In this document: piece after piece, positions 32,015 through 44,462 of the stretch | Numbering within the stretch: position 1 is the stretch's first letter | Layout of the letters: each line of letters opens with the position of its first letter | Position numbers and translations under genes: made by a program | Source: Dichetophora obliterata | Taxonomy: Eukaryota > Arthropoda > Insecta > Diptera > Sciomyzidae | NCBI GenBank assembly: GCA_963920525.1 | Contig: OY986437.1 | Coordinates: forward strand, 29,989,063 to 30,053,062 | Reading direction: 5' to 3' | DNA length: 64,000 nucleotides | The notes under the pieces: model-generated | Databases searched by the model: none | What the model was told of the DNA's origin: nothing | Seen by the model: only the letters and a program-made list of their open reading frames with translations

Positions 32015-32365
32015 TCGGCCCAGTACTTTTGGAGTAAAGTCGTATCTTTAAATTTTCACTTTAATTTTATATAATAGTATAGATAATATTTTTTTATGCA
32101 CGCTGGAAAAAATACCTCTTACTTATAAAAAATACCTCTTACTTATAAAAAATATATCTTACCTAAATTTTCACTTCAATTTTATATAATAGTGTAGAAG
32201 ATATTTTTTTATACACGATGGAAAAAAATACATCTTACCAATTACATTTGGTTTCCATTACATATATGTCTCTAAATCTATTCCATTATTCCACTATTCC
32301 ACTATGAAATAAAATTGAAGTGAACATTTTGTGTTCCAGGTAAACTCCAAAAGTACTGGAAATAA
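32015..32365. repeat. ~350-bp imperfect palindrome with a tandem duplication
   Basis: CCAGTACTTTTGGAGTAAAG is inverted as TAAACTCCAAAAGTACTGG at the right. Inside, AAATTTTCACTTNAATTTTA followed by TATAATAG occurs twice (32048 and 32165), and TACCTCTTACTTATAAAAAA is repeated in tandem between them. Confidence 0.6.
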
Positions 32366-32999
32366 GTTTTGAAATATCAAACTTATGCTAGCTTAAAATA
32401 TAGGCTTATTTCGCTTATAAAAAGAAAAATAACTAGTAACATATAAAAACAATTGCAGAAGGCGCTGCATAAAACTAAAGTTCGAAGGCTTAGAGACAAA
32501 AATTAACAAAAAAAAAAAACATTTAAAACTTAACCACTGTAGTTGAAAAATTAAACATTTAAAGATGAAAAATTTTACCCTCAGGTTAAAATAACTTTTT
32601 TAACAAAAAAAAAAAAAAAAGATTGAAAACTTAAGAAAAAAGGGTTAAAAAGAAAACTTCTAAAATGAAAAATTTTACTCTCAGCTTGAAATTACTTTTA
32701 AACTGAAAATAGATAAAAAACTTACCCTAAATAGCTAATAGCTAAAAACGTTAAATTAAAAGTCGACAAGCTCATCTCTTTGATTGAAATTAGTAAATAT
32801 ATAAGGGGTATTCACACTCAGGGGCAAATGTCGTACATTTTGTTTTTGTAAAGTGCCATTGTACCCAAGTACCCATCTCTCTAACTGACCCCCTGGCTTG
32901 TTTGGGTACTTTTTCCATGTGTTTTTCCACCTTTTGCAAAAATAGGCAATAATTGGGATAAAGGCATCAAATTTACAACATTTGTTGTCAAGGCTAATA
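32366..32999. other. A+T-rich non-coding DNA
   Basis: This stretch has A-rich tracts and two loose copies of a GAAAAATTTTACYCTCAG block (32568 and 32667). I see no gene; the minus-strand frame at 32756-33046 has no recognisable domain. Confidence 0.4.
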
Positions 33000-33860
33000 T
33001 CTCGCATAATAACAAAAACATTGCCACACCCCCTATTACCGCCCACAAATCAATAAAAACTCTATATTTCATACGAATTCGGTTGTATTTGACTAAAATT
33101 TTGTAATTTAGTTCGTATAGTTACTATTGGACACTCAACTAAAAATGGGCGTGGTCGAACTATAACTACGCCTACTTTTCAGAAATCATTCTGATTCCTG
33201 AATTGTGCATGTTGTGCAAGTGTTGGTCACTATATATGTAAATGATGTCACGCCTACTTTTACCGCGCTTCTATATGCATAAAATCGTTCGTGCGGTGTC
33301 TTTCTCAGGAAGATCTCAGGAACGGTTAAACCTAAGGCCACCAAATTTCCAATATCTGTTAGTAAGGTTAATAATTCCGGTTAATAAAAAATGACACACC
33401 CCTTTTTACCGCCCACAAATCAATAAAAATGCTATATTTCAGACAGTTTGGGTCGTATTAGACTAACATTTAGTAATTTATTTCGTATGGTTACTGGCGC
33501 CAACTTCACTAAAAATGGGCGTGGTCGAACTATGTTTACACTCCATTTTCAGGGGATAAGCTTAGAGTGAAAGAAAGTGCGCAAACTGTGTGGAGTGAAA
33601 CAAATAAGTAAATTGAGCTGCAATTTGGGCAGTCGATTTTTTTCGGGTACGAGATGGTTTTTTCCACACCCCCTTTTACCACCCTCAAATCGATAAAAAT
33701 GCTATATTTCGTACGGTTTTGGTCGTATTAGACTAAAATTTGGTAATTTAGTTCATAGGGCTATTTTCGGAAACTAAACTAAAAATAGGCGTGGTCGCAC
33801 TATAGTTATGCCAGTTCAGATATATATAATTATTTTTTCCGATTGGCATGAAAATTCTTA
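33000..33860 (+). repeat. Three degenerate units of the GGGCGTGG dispersed repeat
   Basis: TTACCGCCCACAAATCAATA and a close variant start at about 33039 and 33407, and a third unit has TTTTACCACCCTCAAATCGA near 33674. Each is followed by a GTATTAGACTAAMATTTNGT-type block and AAAATGGGCGTGGTCGAAC or similar. These match 19.66-19.8 kb and 26.1-26.35 kb. Confidence 0.65.
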
Positions 33861-36030
33861 TATGGAAGTAAGGCGGTCTGTGGCAGTAAGTATTGGACTA
33901 AATTTGCGCACATAAAATGACAAAAAATAATTTGATGGCAGCTCTCTTGTAGCTGTTACTCATCTGTCATCAGCTATAGAAATCGGTGAGATCAATTAAA
34001 CATGAAGCTCTGCTCAAAACTATTCTACAAAGTACTCAATTACAATTTAGGGTGCTCGCAATAATCAAAAGTACTCAATCTACCCATACCCAACAACCTA
34101 AGTCAGTGTGAATACCCCTATAGTGCTTTCAACAAAAAAAGGTTGAAAATTTCCAAATTTTTAGTTGAAAATCTTTTTTATAAAGGAAAAGTTTGAGTTG
34201 GGTTGAAAATTTAGATGTGAATTTCGAACAACAACATCGTTTAGCCACTAATTTGGTTTGTTGCGTATCTTGAACGCGAAGCAATAAGGGGTTAATAAAT
34301 TGTTTTATAGTTTGTACTTAAAGCTATAAACCATTGCCTACGGACTGATTTTAACAGTTTCAGTAAACTGATTTAACTGTTTTTTTCACCGTTCAATGCT
34401 GGAACATTTATGGACTAAGACTTTGATAGATTGACAGATAGTTTTCATTGAAAAATATTTTAATTTTTGACACCATAGTTCGCAAATGAAATACCAAAAC
34501 CGATAAATTGCTTCTCAATATTATTGTAACTTTTACAGGTTCGATTTCTCGGCCAAACTGAATCTACTGAAAAAGCACACAATATATTGGATCTTGAGAC
34601 TCTAAACCGAACAACGTGAGATTTTTTGCTAGTATCTACTAAATTGTGTGTAACGGCAAAAACATTATGAAAAGACCATTATTTTATATTGATGATTTAA
34701 GATAAACACTAAGATATACATATAAACCAATGCAGCGCCTGTTTGAGAGAATAATAACAAAACGTAAAGAGTTAATAGTTATATCTTTGTTTGGTCAGGT
34801 TTCTTGCGTTGATTTATTTATTGATTTGTTGATTGGCTATAAATTGTGTTTCTTTGTTGTTAATAAGAGCATTAATTAATCGTTTGATGAAAACATTTAT
34901 TTGCTTCTTTCTAAACATTTAAACAAAAAGTGTTGTGTAATGTGCTGTTTTGATTGATTTTTTTTTTAATAACTTCCAAACAATCGAAAAATATATTTAT
35001 TGAAACAATATATTTAATCAATTTAACACAAAGAGCCAGCATTTATCAAATATTTGAATACATTTAGCATTAAGACATTTTTTCGTTTAAAGTTGCTTCA
35101 TTTGGTGTGAATTTTGCTTTAATTTCTTGTGTAAACTCTGCAACTGTGAGCAAAAGAAATGCAAAAATATTTTCACAAAAGCAAAACTTATGCGCTAAAA
35201 ACCGAGTAACCGAATAACGCTTACTCATGCCTTTAAATGTAGGTAGTTTTTTTTTTGCTCGAAATGTAATTTTATTTCCCCTTCTGCTTACCTGCATCTT
35301 TCTTTGGAGCAGAGTCCAAAACCTGTAGCTCGATTATGTGACTCAAATAGTTGCCAATATGATTCATTAACTCTTTGGTATACATTTTGAGGTTTTTCTT
35401 TTTCACTGTTTGTTTTGAGTATTTTTTTTTATTTTAATTTCATGTGCGTATGTATTACCTACGCATAAACTTCCTTGTTCTAAAAATACATCAATGTTGC
35501 ACAAAAACTTTATATATTTAGTTATTTTTCAGCTAACTGAAATCAATTACAATTCACTGCATTTTTCACGTCACAAAAAAAAAACCGCAGTTTAAAATTT
35601 GCGGTATCGGTTTTCAACAACAGTGAGTCAATCCTACGGCTAACTAACTAACTTGTGCCTGAGAGGCTTTGAACACGTTATCAACGTAACGTCGTTAATT
35701 TTGAAATAACCGACAACTTGCGTTTGTTTCACGCGAAAAGTTTATTTAAAAAAGAAAAGTTATTTAGTTATCAATAATTGATAAGATAAACAAAACAAAC
35801 GTGTTATCTGAGGAAAAGATGAAGAGGAATGTTTGTTTGTATTAATAAATATAACTATGTTTCTGCACATATAACATACAGAAACTTACACGGGGAAAAA
35901 TTGACTTTTTGTTTCTACATTGCAATTATTTGAAAGAGTTTTCACATAATGAATTGAAGGAATTTTCGGTAGTATTTTTATGCGATAGTTGAAGTGTGTT
36001 CAGAATGTTAGAAATAAAAAAAAAAGACCA
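33861..36030. other. Non-coding DNA
   Basis: I see no gene or clear element. The short frames are A+T-rich and without domains. Confidence 0.4.
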
Positions 36031-38397
36031 GTGGCTCGTTCCTGTAACTCGTAGCGATCGCAGTTACCGACTCATATTAACGATTTGACGTCACTCTGAT
36101 GTCACTCTCACCTGCAATGTTTCTGTAAGTAACTGAATCGATTTCTGTTCGATTCGTTCGGTCCAAATCGATAAGCTATCGCATGTTCCGATTTCATTTC
36201 AATGGAACTTTTTGATAAAGTGTTTCTAAACGTAAAGTGAATCGATAAAAATGTGTCCCTTTTATCACTGGCTTTGTGGCAAGTAAGAATCTACCGATTT
36301 ATCTAATGACAGTAATGTTGTGTATTATTAGGTAATAAGTATTCGAAATATACCTTTAAAAATGTGCTACTTTCATATAAGTCGAATTTTTTTCTGATTG
36401 AAATATTTTGTTATTCTTAAAAAAGTTTTAGTTTTAAAGGTAATACAATTTATAAATAATGCCTACTTAACAGACAACTGCACAAGTCTACTTGAAACTC
36501 TATTTCAAGTACTTGCTTAAAATACAAGTTTAAGCTAGTTTGAGCTTGATAATTTTGAATCAAGTATAGCTTGTGATTGAATATAAATAAGCCCACGACA
36601 GCTTGCGACTTGCAAGTATGCTAGCTTACAAGCGAACGGCACGAAGTTTCAAGTAAAGAAAAGCTTGATGCCTTCGGCAAAAAGCTTGAAAAGCTTAAAA
36701 TTGAAGGCAAGTATCCAATTAAAGCAAGTATCCAAAAAATTCAATGAGCTTGTGTAGAGAAAGCTTAAGCGTAATAGGACTTTTAAAGGTTCTGTGGACT
36801 CCGTAGTTGCCAGTTTTAGGGGGTAGCTGATTTCGAAATTGATGTCAAAATTTAAAATTCAAGATGGCGGATAGAGTTCCCACCTATATTTTTTTATTTT
36901 TGCGAATTCTTGTAATTTTGAAATTCTGACAATGGATTTGATTTCGAATATAATGTCACAGTTTTAAAATTTAAGATGGAGGTTAGGGTTGCCACATAAA
37001 TTTTTACCACAGTATTGCCACCCAATAATATGTATTTTTAAGAATTTTAAACATAATTTATCAGTGTTAAGGGGTCGCTGATTTCGAATCTAAAGTCAGA
37101 ATTTTAAAATTCAAGATGGTGGATAGGGTTGCCAACTTAATTTTTTGTAGTTTTATGAATTCGGGGCTGGCAAAAAAAATGGTACAACAAAAATGGGTCG
37201 CTGAATCCGAATCCGTTGTCAGAATTTCAAAATTATAAAATTTGAATTAATAGGGTTGCCACCTAATAATATGCCCTTTCAAGAGTTTTAAACGTCATTT
37301 ATCAGTGTTAAGGGGTCGCTGATTTCGAATCTAAAGTCAGAATTTTAAAATTTAAGATGGTGGATAGAGTTGCCACCTTAATTTTTTGTAGTTTCATGAA
37401 TTCGGGGCTGGCAAAAAAATGGTACACCAAAAATGGGTCGCTTAATCCGAATCCGTTGTCAGAATTTCCAAATTATAATATTTTGAAATAATAGGGTTGC
37501 CACCTAATAATATGTCTTTTCAAGAGTTTTAAACGTCATTTATCAGTGTTAAGGGGACGCTGATTTCGAATCTAAAGTCAGAATTTTAAAATTCAAGATG
37601 GTGGATAGAGTTGCCACCTTAATTTTTTGTAGTTTTATGAATTCGGGGCTGGCAAAAAAAAATGATACACCAAAAATGAAAAACGAACAACGAAACAAGC
37701 GATCGTCAGTCGCATAGAGTCGAAACCAGAGTTGAAAAGTTGAAAACTTGACTTTTTCCACCAACTCATATGGGGTAGAAACTAAATAGAATCACGTCAG
37801 ACACATGATTCGTTTTCCAGAAGCCAGTCGCGAATTGTAAGGAAAAAAATAAATCAAGTTCCTGCATATCAACTCAAGCCTTGATATTTTTTCAAGTAGC
37901 TTGATTTTCAATTTACTTGTTGCAGATCTCTGCTACTTACATAAAAGTTAAAAAATTTAGCAAAACAGTATTTGTTTGAGCTATGAAAAAGTAACCGGTT
38001 GCATATATTTGCTAAGTTTTTGCAGCACAGCACTAAGTGTAAAATTATTTACATTATTTACAACCGCAACCATTAATACACATCATTATAACATAATTAA
38101 TTTTCTTAAACTGCAAATATTCACTTTTCATTAACAAGACAAGCACCTATTTGTTATAAAGTAAAAAAAAATAATACATAATATTAAAATAATATATTCG
38201 AGTAAACAGCTGCTTGTCATTTGACTCAATTTCGCGACTTTTCTTCTCGATTTGTGTTCTTTTTCATCACGGTCCGAGTTTTTACCGATTTAAACGTACA
38301 GAAACATTAGTTGTCACGAAATCGGTAAATAGGGATCGATAACGGCTGACGTCACACAAATCGGTAACTTGCCGATTTTGTTACAGGAACGAGCTAC
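36031..38397. mobile_element. Inverted-repeat element hosting a hAT insertion
   Basis: The ends GTGGCTCGTTCCTGTAAC and GTAGCTCGTTCCTGTAAC are inverted. Behind them come CAGTTACCGA, CGTCACTC and, at the right, ATCGGTAA repeats with TGACGTCAC. Subtracting the nested 36471-37932 element leaves about 0.9 kb. I did not find a clean duplication at the outer ends, so the family is unknown. Confidence 0.6.
36471..37932. mobile_element. 1462-bp hAT-like element with 241-bp tandem repeats
   Basis: The inverted ends CAGACAACTGCACAAGTCTA and CAGAGATCTGCAACAAGTAA are flanked by CTACTTAA (36463-36470) and CTACTTAC (37933-37940), 7 of 8 matching. CAAGTA/TACTTG and AAGCTT words are dense near the ends. Internally three units restart at GGGGTCGCTG or GGGGACGCTG (37071, 37312 and 37553; period 241), after two weaker units near 36820 and 36940. 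No transposase is encoded. Confidence 0.8.
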
Positions 38398-39870
38398 AGC
38401 TTTTACATTTGACACATATACAAATATACTAATTTTCTTCAGTTTTCTGTTTTTTGTGGGGCTCCAAGAAGGGTGTCAGGTGGGAGAATTCAGATAAATA
38501 TTGAGGTAGAAAAACTAAAAGAAGCAGCTCATACATTTGACCCGTCAAGGGTTAAAAGTGATATGCATTTTTTTTCTTAAGTACAATTTGAAAAATTAAA
38601 ACATAAATTTGCAAACAAATTTTCGACAACTTAAGATTATCCGATTAAGGGCCCATTAAAGTTTTTCGGCGAACAAAAATCATTTTTTTTTTGCTTACAT
38701 TTTCGGAATGTATAACATCGTTAAAATATTCTCAGAAAGTTTTAAGTCAATTGAATAAAAATTGTTGTAGTTGTAAGCACAAACGTCTGAAGATTACTGA
38801 CTATACTGTACCTTACTACTTCTAAAGCTTTAAGGTGACCTTTACCTTCTAAATCCGAGAGAATTCGATATTTTTTTGTCCATAAAAATGTTCTATAACA
38901 TCATAAAAATACTATTCTAAAACCGCTTTGTAAAATTCGGCTTTAAAAAAAAAATTAAAAACTTTAAACGCGTTTTTCTCAAAACTATGTTTTTGAAACT
39001 CATCCATAAAAAATCTCGAGATCTACTCGATGGATTTTAAAAAACCAAAGTGCATTATTATTCTGTATACAAATTGACATCGACTGAACGTCTAAAAACA
39101 TGCACTTTGAGTATTTTTCTTTTGCTCAAACGCAATTTGCCAAAAAAAAAAGCAGAAAAAAATGATTCTTTTTGAAAACATAACAAAAAACATTTAAATA
39201 ATCGAAAAAGTTGTCATTTTTTAGGTTCGGTTGATGCCCAGGCTTCGTATGAAGTGATCCAATTTCGAAATTTTGCTTTATCTTTTCCAGTTTCTCCGAA
39301 AAATCATGGATGACGCAAAAAACAAATTTTAGAAGACGCCCTCTTGTGACGCCAGAAGGAACCAAAAGCGGCTAAACTTTATTTTTTTTAAATTTGATAC
39401 TTAAAAATGTACAGAAAAGATTTTTTGAAGAAACATAATACCTTTTTTTCACAATATTAAATTTAAACACCTTCTTTTTTTACGATTTAGAAAGTAAAGA
39501 TCACCTTAAGCTCATTTTTCTCGAAAAGATACCGGTGGACATCACTGCTCGAAAACTATGCTAAGGATCGCTCCAAATTTTATGCACTTGTTAAGCAAAT
39601 ATAATTAATACTTTTAATTTTACGATTTTTATTTTAGAAAAATACTTTTTTTTTAAACCTAAAACAAATGACATTTTAAGTCAAAAATCGGTTTTTCAAC
39701 TACCTGGTAAGAATCAAAATTTTTAAAAAATCTTCGATTTAAAGCTCAACAAATTTCAGCAGAACCGAAATTATATTTTGTTTTGTTTTTTTAGATGAAG
39801 AAGCACAAATATTTGTTAAACAAAAATTCAAAAAATGTTCTGCAAAGGTTATATAAGGGGCTTTCCATAG
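38398..39870. other. Non-coding DNA
   Basis: Long A- and T-rich stretches without a gene. Text such as TTTCTCAAAACTATGTTTTTGAA is typical of decayed dispersed repeats, but I cannot delimit one. Confidence 0.4.
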
Positions 39871-40260
39871 TGACTGGTGGGACAGTTTACTCCAGAATCT
39901 CTAATGCTTAGACCTGTAACTTTATATTTTGATGTAATATAATGATCAAATAGATATTTTACAATAGATTATGAACCGAATTATAATACTTTTACCGAAA
40001 AAATTAATATTTTGGTGATATTTCATTGGTTAAAGAAGTGTGACTGTTGGGACAGTCAAAAATACCTCACCTCCGCCTTCTGCACTGTCAATAGAAATTT
40101 TAGCCCAAATACTATGCATAGCCAGATGTCTTTTACAATGCTATGAAATGATTAAATAGACTTCAACAGAAACTAAAAATTGGCACCAAGTTTAGTTTCT
40201 ACAAGAAAATATAGAAAGTAGAAATTGTGACTGGTGGGACATCGTGGGACTGGTGGGAAA
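39871..40260 (+). repeat. Spaced GACTGGTGGGAC motifs
   Basis: TGACTGGTGGGACAG occurs at 39871, with variants at 40041 (TGACTGTTGGGACAG), 40228 and 40247. The intervals are about 170 and 190 bp, so a worn tandem repeat is likely. No gene is seen. Confidence 0.5.
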
Positions 40261-40319
40261 AAATCGTACGACTCGTTCACAATAAACAACAACTTATCAT
40301 AGTAAAAAAAAAAGACTTA

Positions 40320-40710
40320 AGCGCTGATTATAACAGACGGAACGGAACGTTATAGAATGTTGAGAAATGACATTTTACAATCTATTACATGAGTTTCTTA
40401 TGAGTTCGATTATAAAAGTACGGAACGGAGCGGCACGCGACGTTGAGATCTATTGATTTTTGATTTCTCCGCCGCGTTCCGTAACGTTTTGAGCAAAAAA
40501 TTTATGCTGACAGGTGCTACTATTAATTCTATTCTGCATTTGTTTTGTTTTCCGTATTTTTGATAAATTTTGATTGAATAATCAAAAGAAGAATTAATGG
40601 AATTTGTTTTGTAATAAAATGCTATTATAATCACAACTCCGTTTGAAAACGTTTCGTCCTGCCCTGATGACACTTAACTACGTTCCGTTCCGTCTATTAT
40701 AATCACCGCT
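40320..40710. mobile_element. 391-bp PIF/Harbinger-like short element
   Basis: The ends AGCGCTGATTATAACAGACG and AGCGGTGATTATAATAGACG are inverted and both continue GAACGGAACG. TTA lies outside both ends (40317-40319 and 40711-40713), a TWA-type 3-bp duplication. The minus-strand frame at 40410-40673 is not a known protein. Confidence 0.78.
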
Positions 40711-40714
40711 TTAA

Positions 40715-41232
40715 CCCTCTAATGCCCAGGCCCGCCTATAGGCGGGGTTCATGTTGATCGCTATAAAACCGTAGTCTGTGGAAAATTTTTCAAATGGTTT
40801 CGTTCAGAGTCTAGAAAAATCTTCAAGCTACATTTCAGTTGTTCTCGCTTAGAGCTAGCATACTCTGTTTGACAATTACGTCAATTTGAGTTGAAATTTC
40901 ATCATATTTTTACGAATTTAATAAATTTTTTACTCGCAGTTTTTAACTCGATTTTCGGGGAATTAAAAAATGCATTAATTAAAGTGAGATCGAAGTCAAA
41001 AAAAATACTAGTGAGTAAGAAGTTGTTTTTTTTTTTAATTGAGGTAAAACAAAATGAAAGATGGTAAAAAAACCGTTGACATTTTCATCTGTAGTTCACA
41101 TTTTCACCTGGTAAAAAAATGAACGAAGAACTAAAATTAAAAATTAACTTCAGATTTGATTTTTTCGTCCCCAAATGAGTATCTTATAAGGATAATCTGA
41201 TTTGGAGCTCAAACATAAAATAGATTAGAGGG
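40715..41232. mobile_element. 518-bp piggyBac-like short element
   Basis: CCCTCTAAT begins the left end and its inverse ATTAGAGGG closes the right. TTAA flanks both (40711-40714 and 41233-41236), the piggyBac-type duplication. Just inside the left end lies a strong hairpin, CCCGCCTATAGGCGGG. No gene is encoded. Its left TTAA overlaps the right TTA of the neighbouring Harbinger-type element. Confidence 0.75.
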
Positions 41233-41236
41233 TTAA

Positions 41237-41516
41237 TCTTGTCTTTTCAAAATAATTTTTATAGATCATGTAAATTTAACTATCATACATTGCGTTAAGA
41301 ATAAATTGGTTATAATCATATCAACAAAAGACATTACCTGAAATAAACAGTCACTTGAAGGTATGACCTGCGGTTCGAGCCCACAAAAATAAGGTTTTTT
41401 AAGATTACTGTAGCTCAGTCGTTTTATTTATAAACTTCTACGTGAGTTTTTTACGTGAAAGTAGACGTAATTTTCTAACTTTTTTGGGACTTTTTTATGT
41501 TTCGATGTTTTTTATC
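41237..41516. other. Non-coding DNA
   Basis: No gene. It contains AAGGTATGACCTGCGGTT (41358-41375), which is repeated exactly in inverse at 45044-45061 beyond the LINE. Confidence 0.4.
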
Positions 41517-41813
41517 TATTTATTTATTTATTCGTTAAGCTTAATACAAGCTGAATAACTAAGAACTAATCTTATTCTAACAGGGTCTTAACCTATTCTA
41601 ACAGGGTTTTTTCTCTCCTTTCCTTGTTTTAGTGTTCGAAAGATATCCAATTCGTTGTGGGCGTAATGCGCCCACCAGAAAAACGTAATTATAAGAAGAC
41701 GACAAAAAGGAAATACGGGGAGAAAAAGGGAACTTACAATAATTAACAGGGAATATTTATCAAATCTTAATTGTAAGAAACAGATTATAGAGGGTGAAAA
41801 AATGGCGTTGGAG

Positions 41814-42089
41814 TTAAGAAGAAGTGGCGTTGGAGTTTAGAAGGGCATTTCGGAGTCGAGATCTGCTCAGATGAAAATCAAATTCGCTGATCAAATTGTC
41901 AGTTACACGAAGCATCCTGGTTACAGGTTCACTGCAACCATAGTCGGTACGATGGAAGTTGAGGTGGAAGAGAGGAATAGACCTAAGGTTACGTGGGTTG
42001 GTATTAAAGGATATTAATTGGAGTAGTGCAGGGCAGTTAATGGTACCGCATACAAGTTGATGAATGAAGAGTACATCTGCAACTTCTCT

Positions 42090-42091
<2 letters not shown>
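41814..42091 (-). pseudogene. LINE C C-terminal coding segment beyond the SINE
   Basis: The frame after the SINE A-tail reads EVADVLFIHQLVCGTINCPA and ends in ...LRNALLNSN, the usual C-terminal pattern of these LINE ORF2 proteins. It continues LKLINMQSL on the far side of the SINE, showing that the SINE split one coding sequence. The lysine run in the computed frame is only the SINE A-tail. Confidence 0.82.
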
Positions 42092-42135
<44 letters not shown>

Positions 42136-42515
42136 TCAAAGAACCAAGGCATGCGCCTTATACAAACAAGGTTTGGTCTTTGACCTGAAAGGAAAGGGAT
42201 AGATTATTTAGAGGAATTGATTGGAACTATACGTGAATTATTAATTAGGGGAAACAACCGCTAAAGACAATTTGAATTGCTTTTTAACGAGGCTAGTGTT
42301 ATGCCTTAACCTCGGCAAGCATTTCAAGCCCTTAGTTGTTCCATTCCCTTCACATTTTCCACAATTTAGTTGTGGATTTTTAGTTTTCCATAATTCTTCA
42401 ATGTAGGACAAAGAAAGAACAAAGAAAGTGAAAAGAACCATGCCCGAGCCCGGATTCGAACCAGGGACCTTTGGGTTGAGAGTCTAGCGCACTCTCCACT
42501 AGACTACAAAGGCCG
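42092..42515 (-). mobile_element. tRNA-derived SINE, copy 1 (inside LINE C)
   Basis: On the minus strand it begins GGCCTTTGTAGTCTAGTGGA (A-box-like) and then has CCTGGTTCGAATCCGGG (B box). It continues through GCTTGCCGAGGTTAAGGCAT and GGTCAAAGACCAAACCTTGT and ends in a 38-nt A tail (plus-strand T run, 42092-42129). The head resembles a Glu/Asp-type tRNA, with CTC at the anticodon position. The long unbroken tail suggests a recent insertion. Confidence 0.88.
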
Positions 42516-44460
42516 ACAAAGAGATTGCATGTTAATCAACTTCAGGCGGTTTGCATAAGGAGGTAAGTTGAAACTGTTAGAACCGGGAAGACCGCGTAGT
42601 GTGAACCTAATGAATCTTCGTTGAACGGCTTCGATTCGCACAGAATGGATGTTGTAGATAGGAGACCAAACCTGGCTGGCATATTCGAGGATGGGCCTAA
42701 CAAAGGTAAGGTAGAGAGATTTAGTAACGTCAGGGTAGGAGAATTCTCTGGACCAGTGTTTCACAAAACCCAGTGCAGAATTGGCTCTACTAATGATATT
42801 ATCAATATGAGACCTAAAATTAAGTTCCTTGTCACATATTACACCTAAGTCCCGTAAAAAGCTTACAGGAGGAACTGGCTTGCCGAGTAAGTAATAAGTT
42901 CTTGGGGGAAGCTGGAGACGCTTGCGTGAATATGTAACAGCTTGACATTTACTAACGTTGAGCTCTAGAAGATTTTTTTGACACCAAGTGGAAAAACTAA
43001 CTAGATCTTCTTGAAGATAGTGAGAATCATCGTTAGTTTGTATGCGCCGATAGATTTTCATATCATCAGCATACACAGAGAGATTTGATTCTTTGATGAT
43101 GCCATCTACATCAGAGATTGTTAAGACAAACAACAAGGGACCAAGGTGACTACCTTGTGGGACACCAGAGGTAGCTGAGAAAGAATCTGAATTGGAAAAT
43201 CTAAAGATGACATTATAACGGCGTTCTTCGAGACATGATTTAATCCAAGATATAAAGAGTGATGGAAAACCAAAGGCTTTAAGCTTAAGAAGAATGATAG
43301 TGTGTGAGATTTTGTCGAACGCTTTACTAAAGTCGGTAGACACAACATCAACTTTGTACCCGCTTTCCAACGAGCATAGAGCGTTTGAAACAAATTCTGC
43401 AAGGTAAGTGGTCTCTTCCCTTGAGGAAGCCGTGTTGGCTGGGAGGAAAAATAGATTTGCAATGGAAAAAGAGAATGTCATAAATAATGCTTTCAAATAT
43501 TTTTGGAGTACATGAAAGTTTTGCAATAGGTCTGTAATTGGAAATATCATTTCTTGGTTCTTTCTTATGCAGAGGTATTATGTATGAGCTCTTCCACAAC
43601 TTAGGAAAAACGGAATTAGAAATAGAAAGTTGAAAAAGAGCCAAAAGGGGATGAGCCAACATGTCCGCGAATTTTATAATAGCAGGCAAGCCATCGGGTC
43701 CTGGATTATAATCGTCCTTCAGATTATTTGTCTTTTCTAGCACATCAGCTAGTGTAATATCAACAGAAGTTAGCGACGTTTGAGAACAGTCCCTTAACAA
43801 AGAAAAATACTCTTAGTCTAGTTCGTCGTTATGATTAGTGTATGACTGACTGAAAAAATTTGCAAATAGGTTTGCAATTATTTCCGGGTTGTCTGAGGAG
43901 ATGCCCGAAAAAGTAAGGGTAGATGGGTAGTTGTCAGATTTTCTTTTAATATTTATAAACTTGTAGAAGCTTTTAGGATCCGACAACAATTTAGTTTGAA
44001 TATGAGCAAGATAAGACTCGTATAGCGTTTCACAGGGTGCGGAAAAAAGGTTAAAGGCGTGAAGATAATTTGTGAGATCAAGAGAGGAATGAAAAATTAA
44101 ATATGCGCGCCATAGTTTGTTCCTTTTGTTATGGAGTACACGTAGTTCCTTATTGTACCAGGGAGGACATGACGAAAAGTTTTTCTGCCTGGTGAAGGGG
44201 ACAGAATGTGTGAAGCAGTCGAAAATTATGTCATAGAAGTGAGCAACTGCAGTATCAACGCTTTCATGAGCATTATCAAAGAGATGTTGGAAATCGATTC
44301 TACTGAATAAAATTTCTAATTTTACAAAATCAGTTTTCCGAAAGTTAAAGCTGTACGAGTGCTCGAAATGTGTATTTTTTATATCAATGTTATATGACAA
44401 GGTAAGGGATAATGGTGGATGGTACTGATCGAGTGTTGAAAGAAGATGGTTACTTGCGGA
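42516..44460 (-). pseudogene. LINE C linker and reverse transcriptase (disrupted)
   Basis: After the endonuclease remnant comes a linker with PPWYNKELRVLHNKRNKLWR. A TAA at about 43813-43815 breaks the frame. The reverse transcriptase follows with ISNYRPIAKLSCTPKIFE and SQHGFLKGR, then a frameshift near 43435. The second frame has DVVSTDFSKAFDKISH, SGVPQGSHLGPLLFVL and catalytic YADD within LSVYADDMKIY. The thumb region with LRDLGVICDKELNFRSHID and LEYASQVWSP continues to the SINE. With at least three lesions and a SINE insertion it is not functional. Confidence 0.88.
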
Positions 44461-44462
44461 GA

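Noticed and set aside
41358..41420. tRNA gene suggested by CGGTTCGAGCC (41370-41380) and GTAGCTCAGTCG (41409-41420)
   Set aside because: The B-box-like motif precedes the A-box-like motif on the same strand, the wrong order, and no acceptor stem pairs.
41814..42152. Lysine-rich protein on the minus strand
   Set aside because: The lysine run is the A tail of the SINE; the remainder is the C-terminal part of LINE C.
42440..42515. Functional tRNA gene in the SINE heads
   Set aside because: Stems do not pair well, the anticodon position differs between copies, and each head is joined to the same SINE body.
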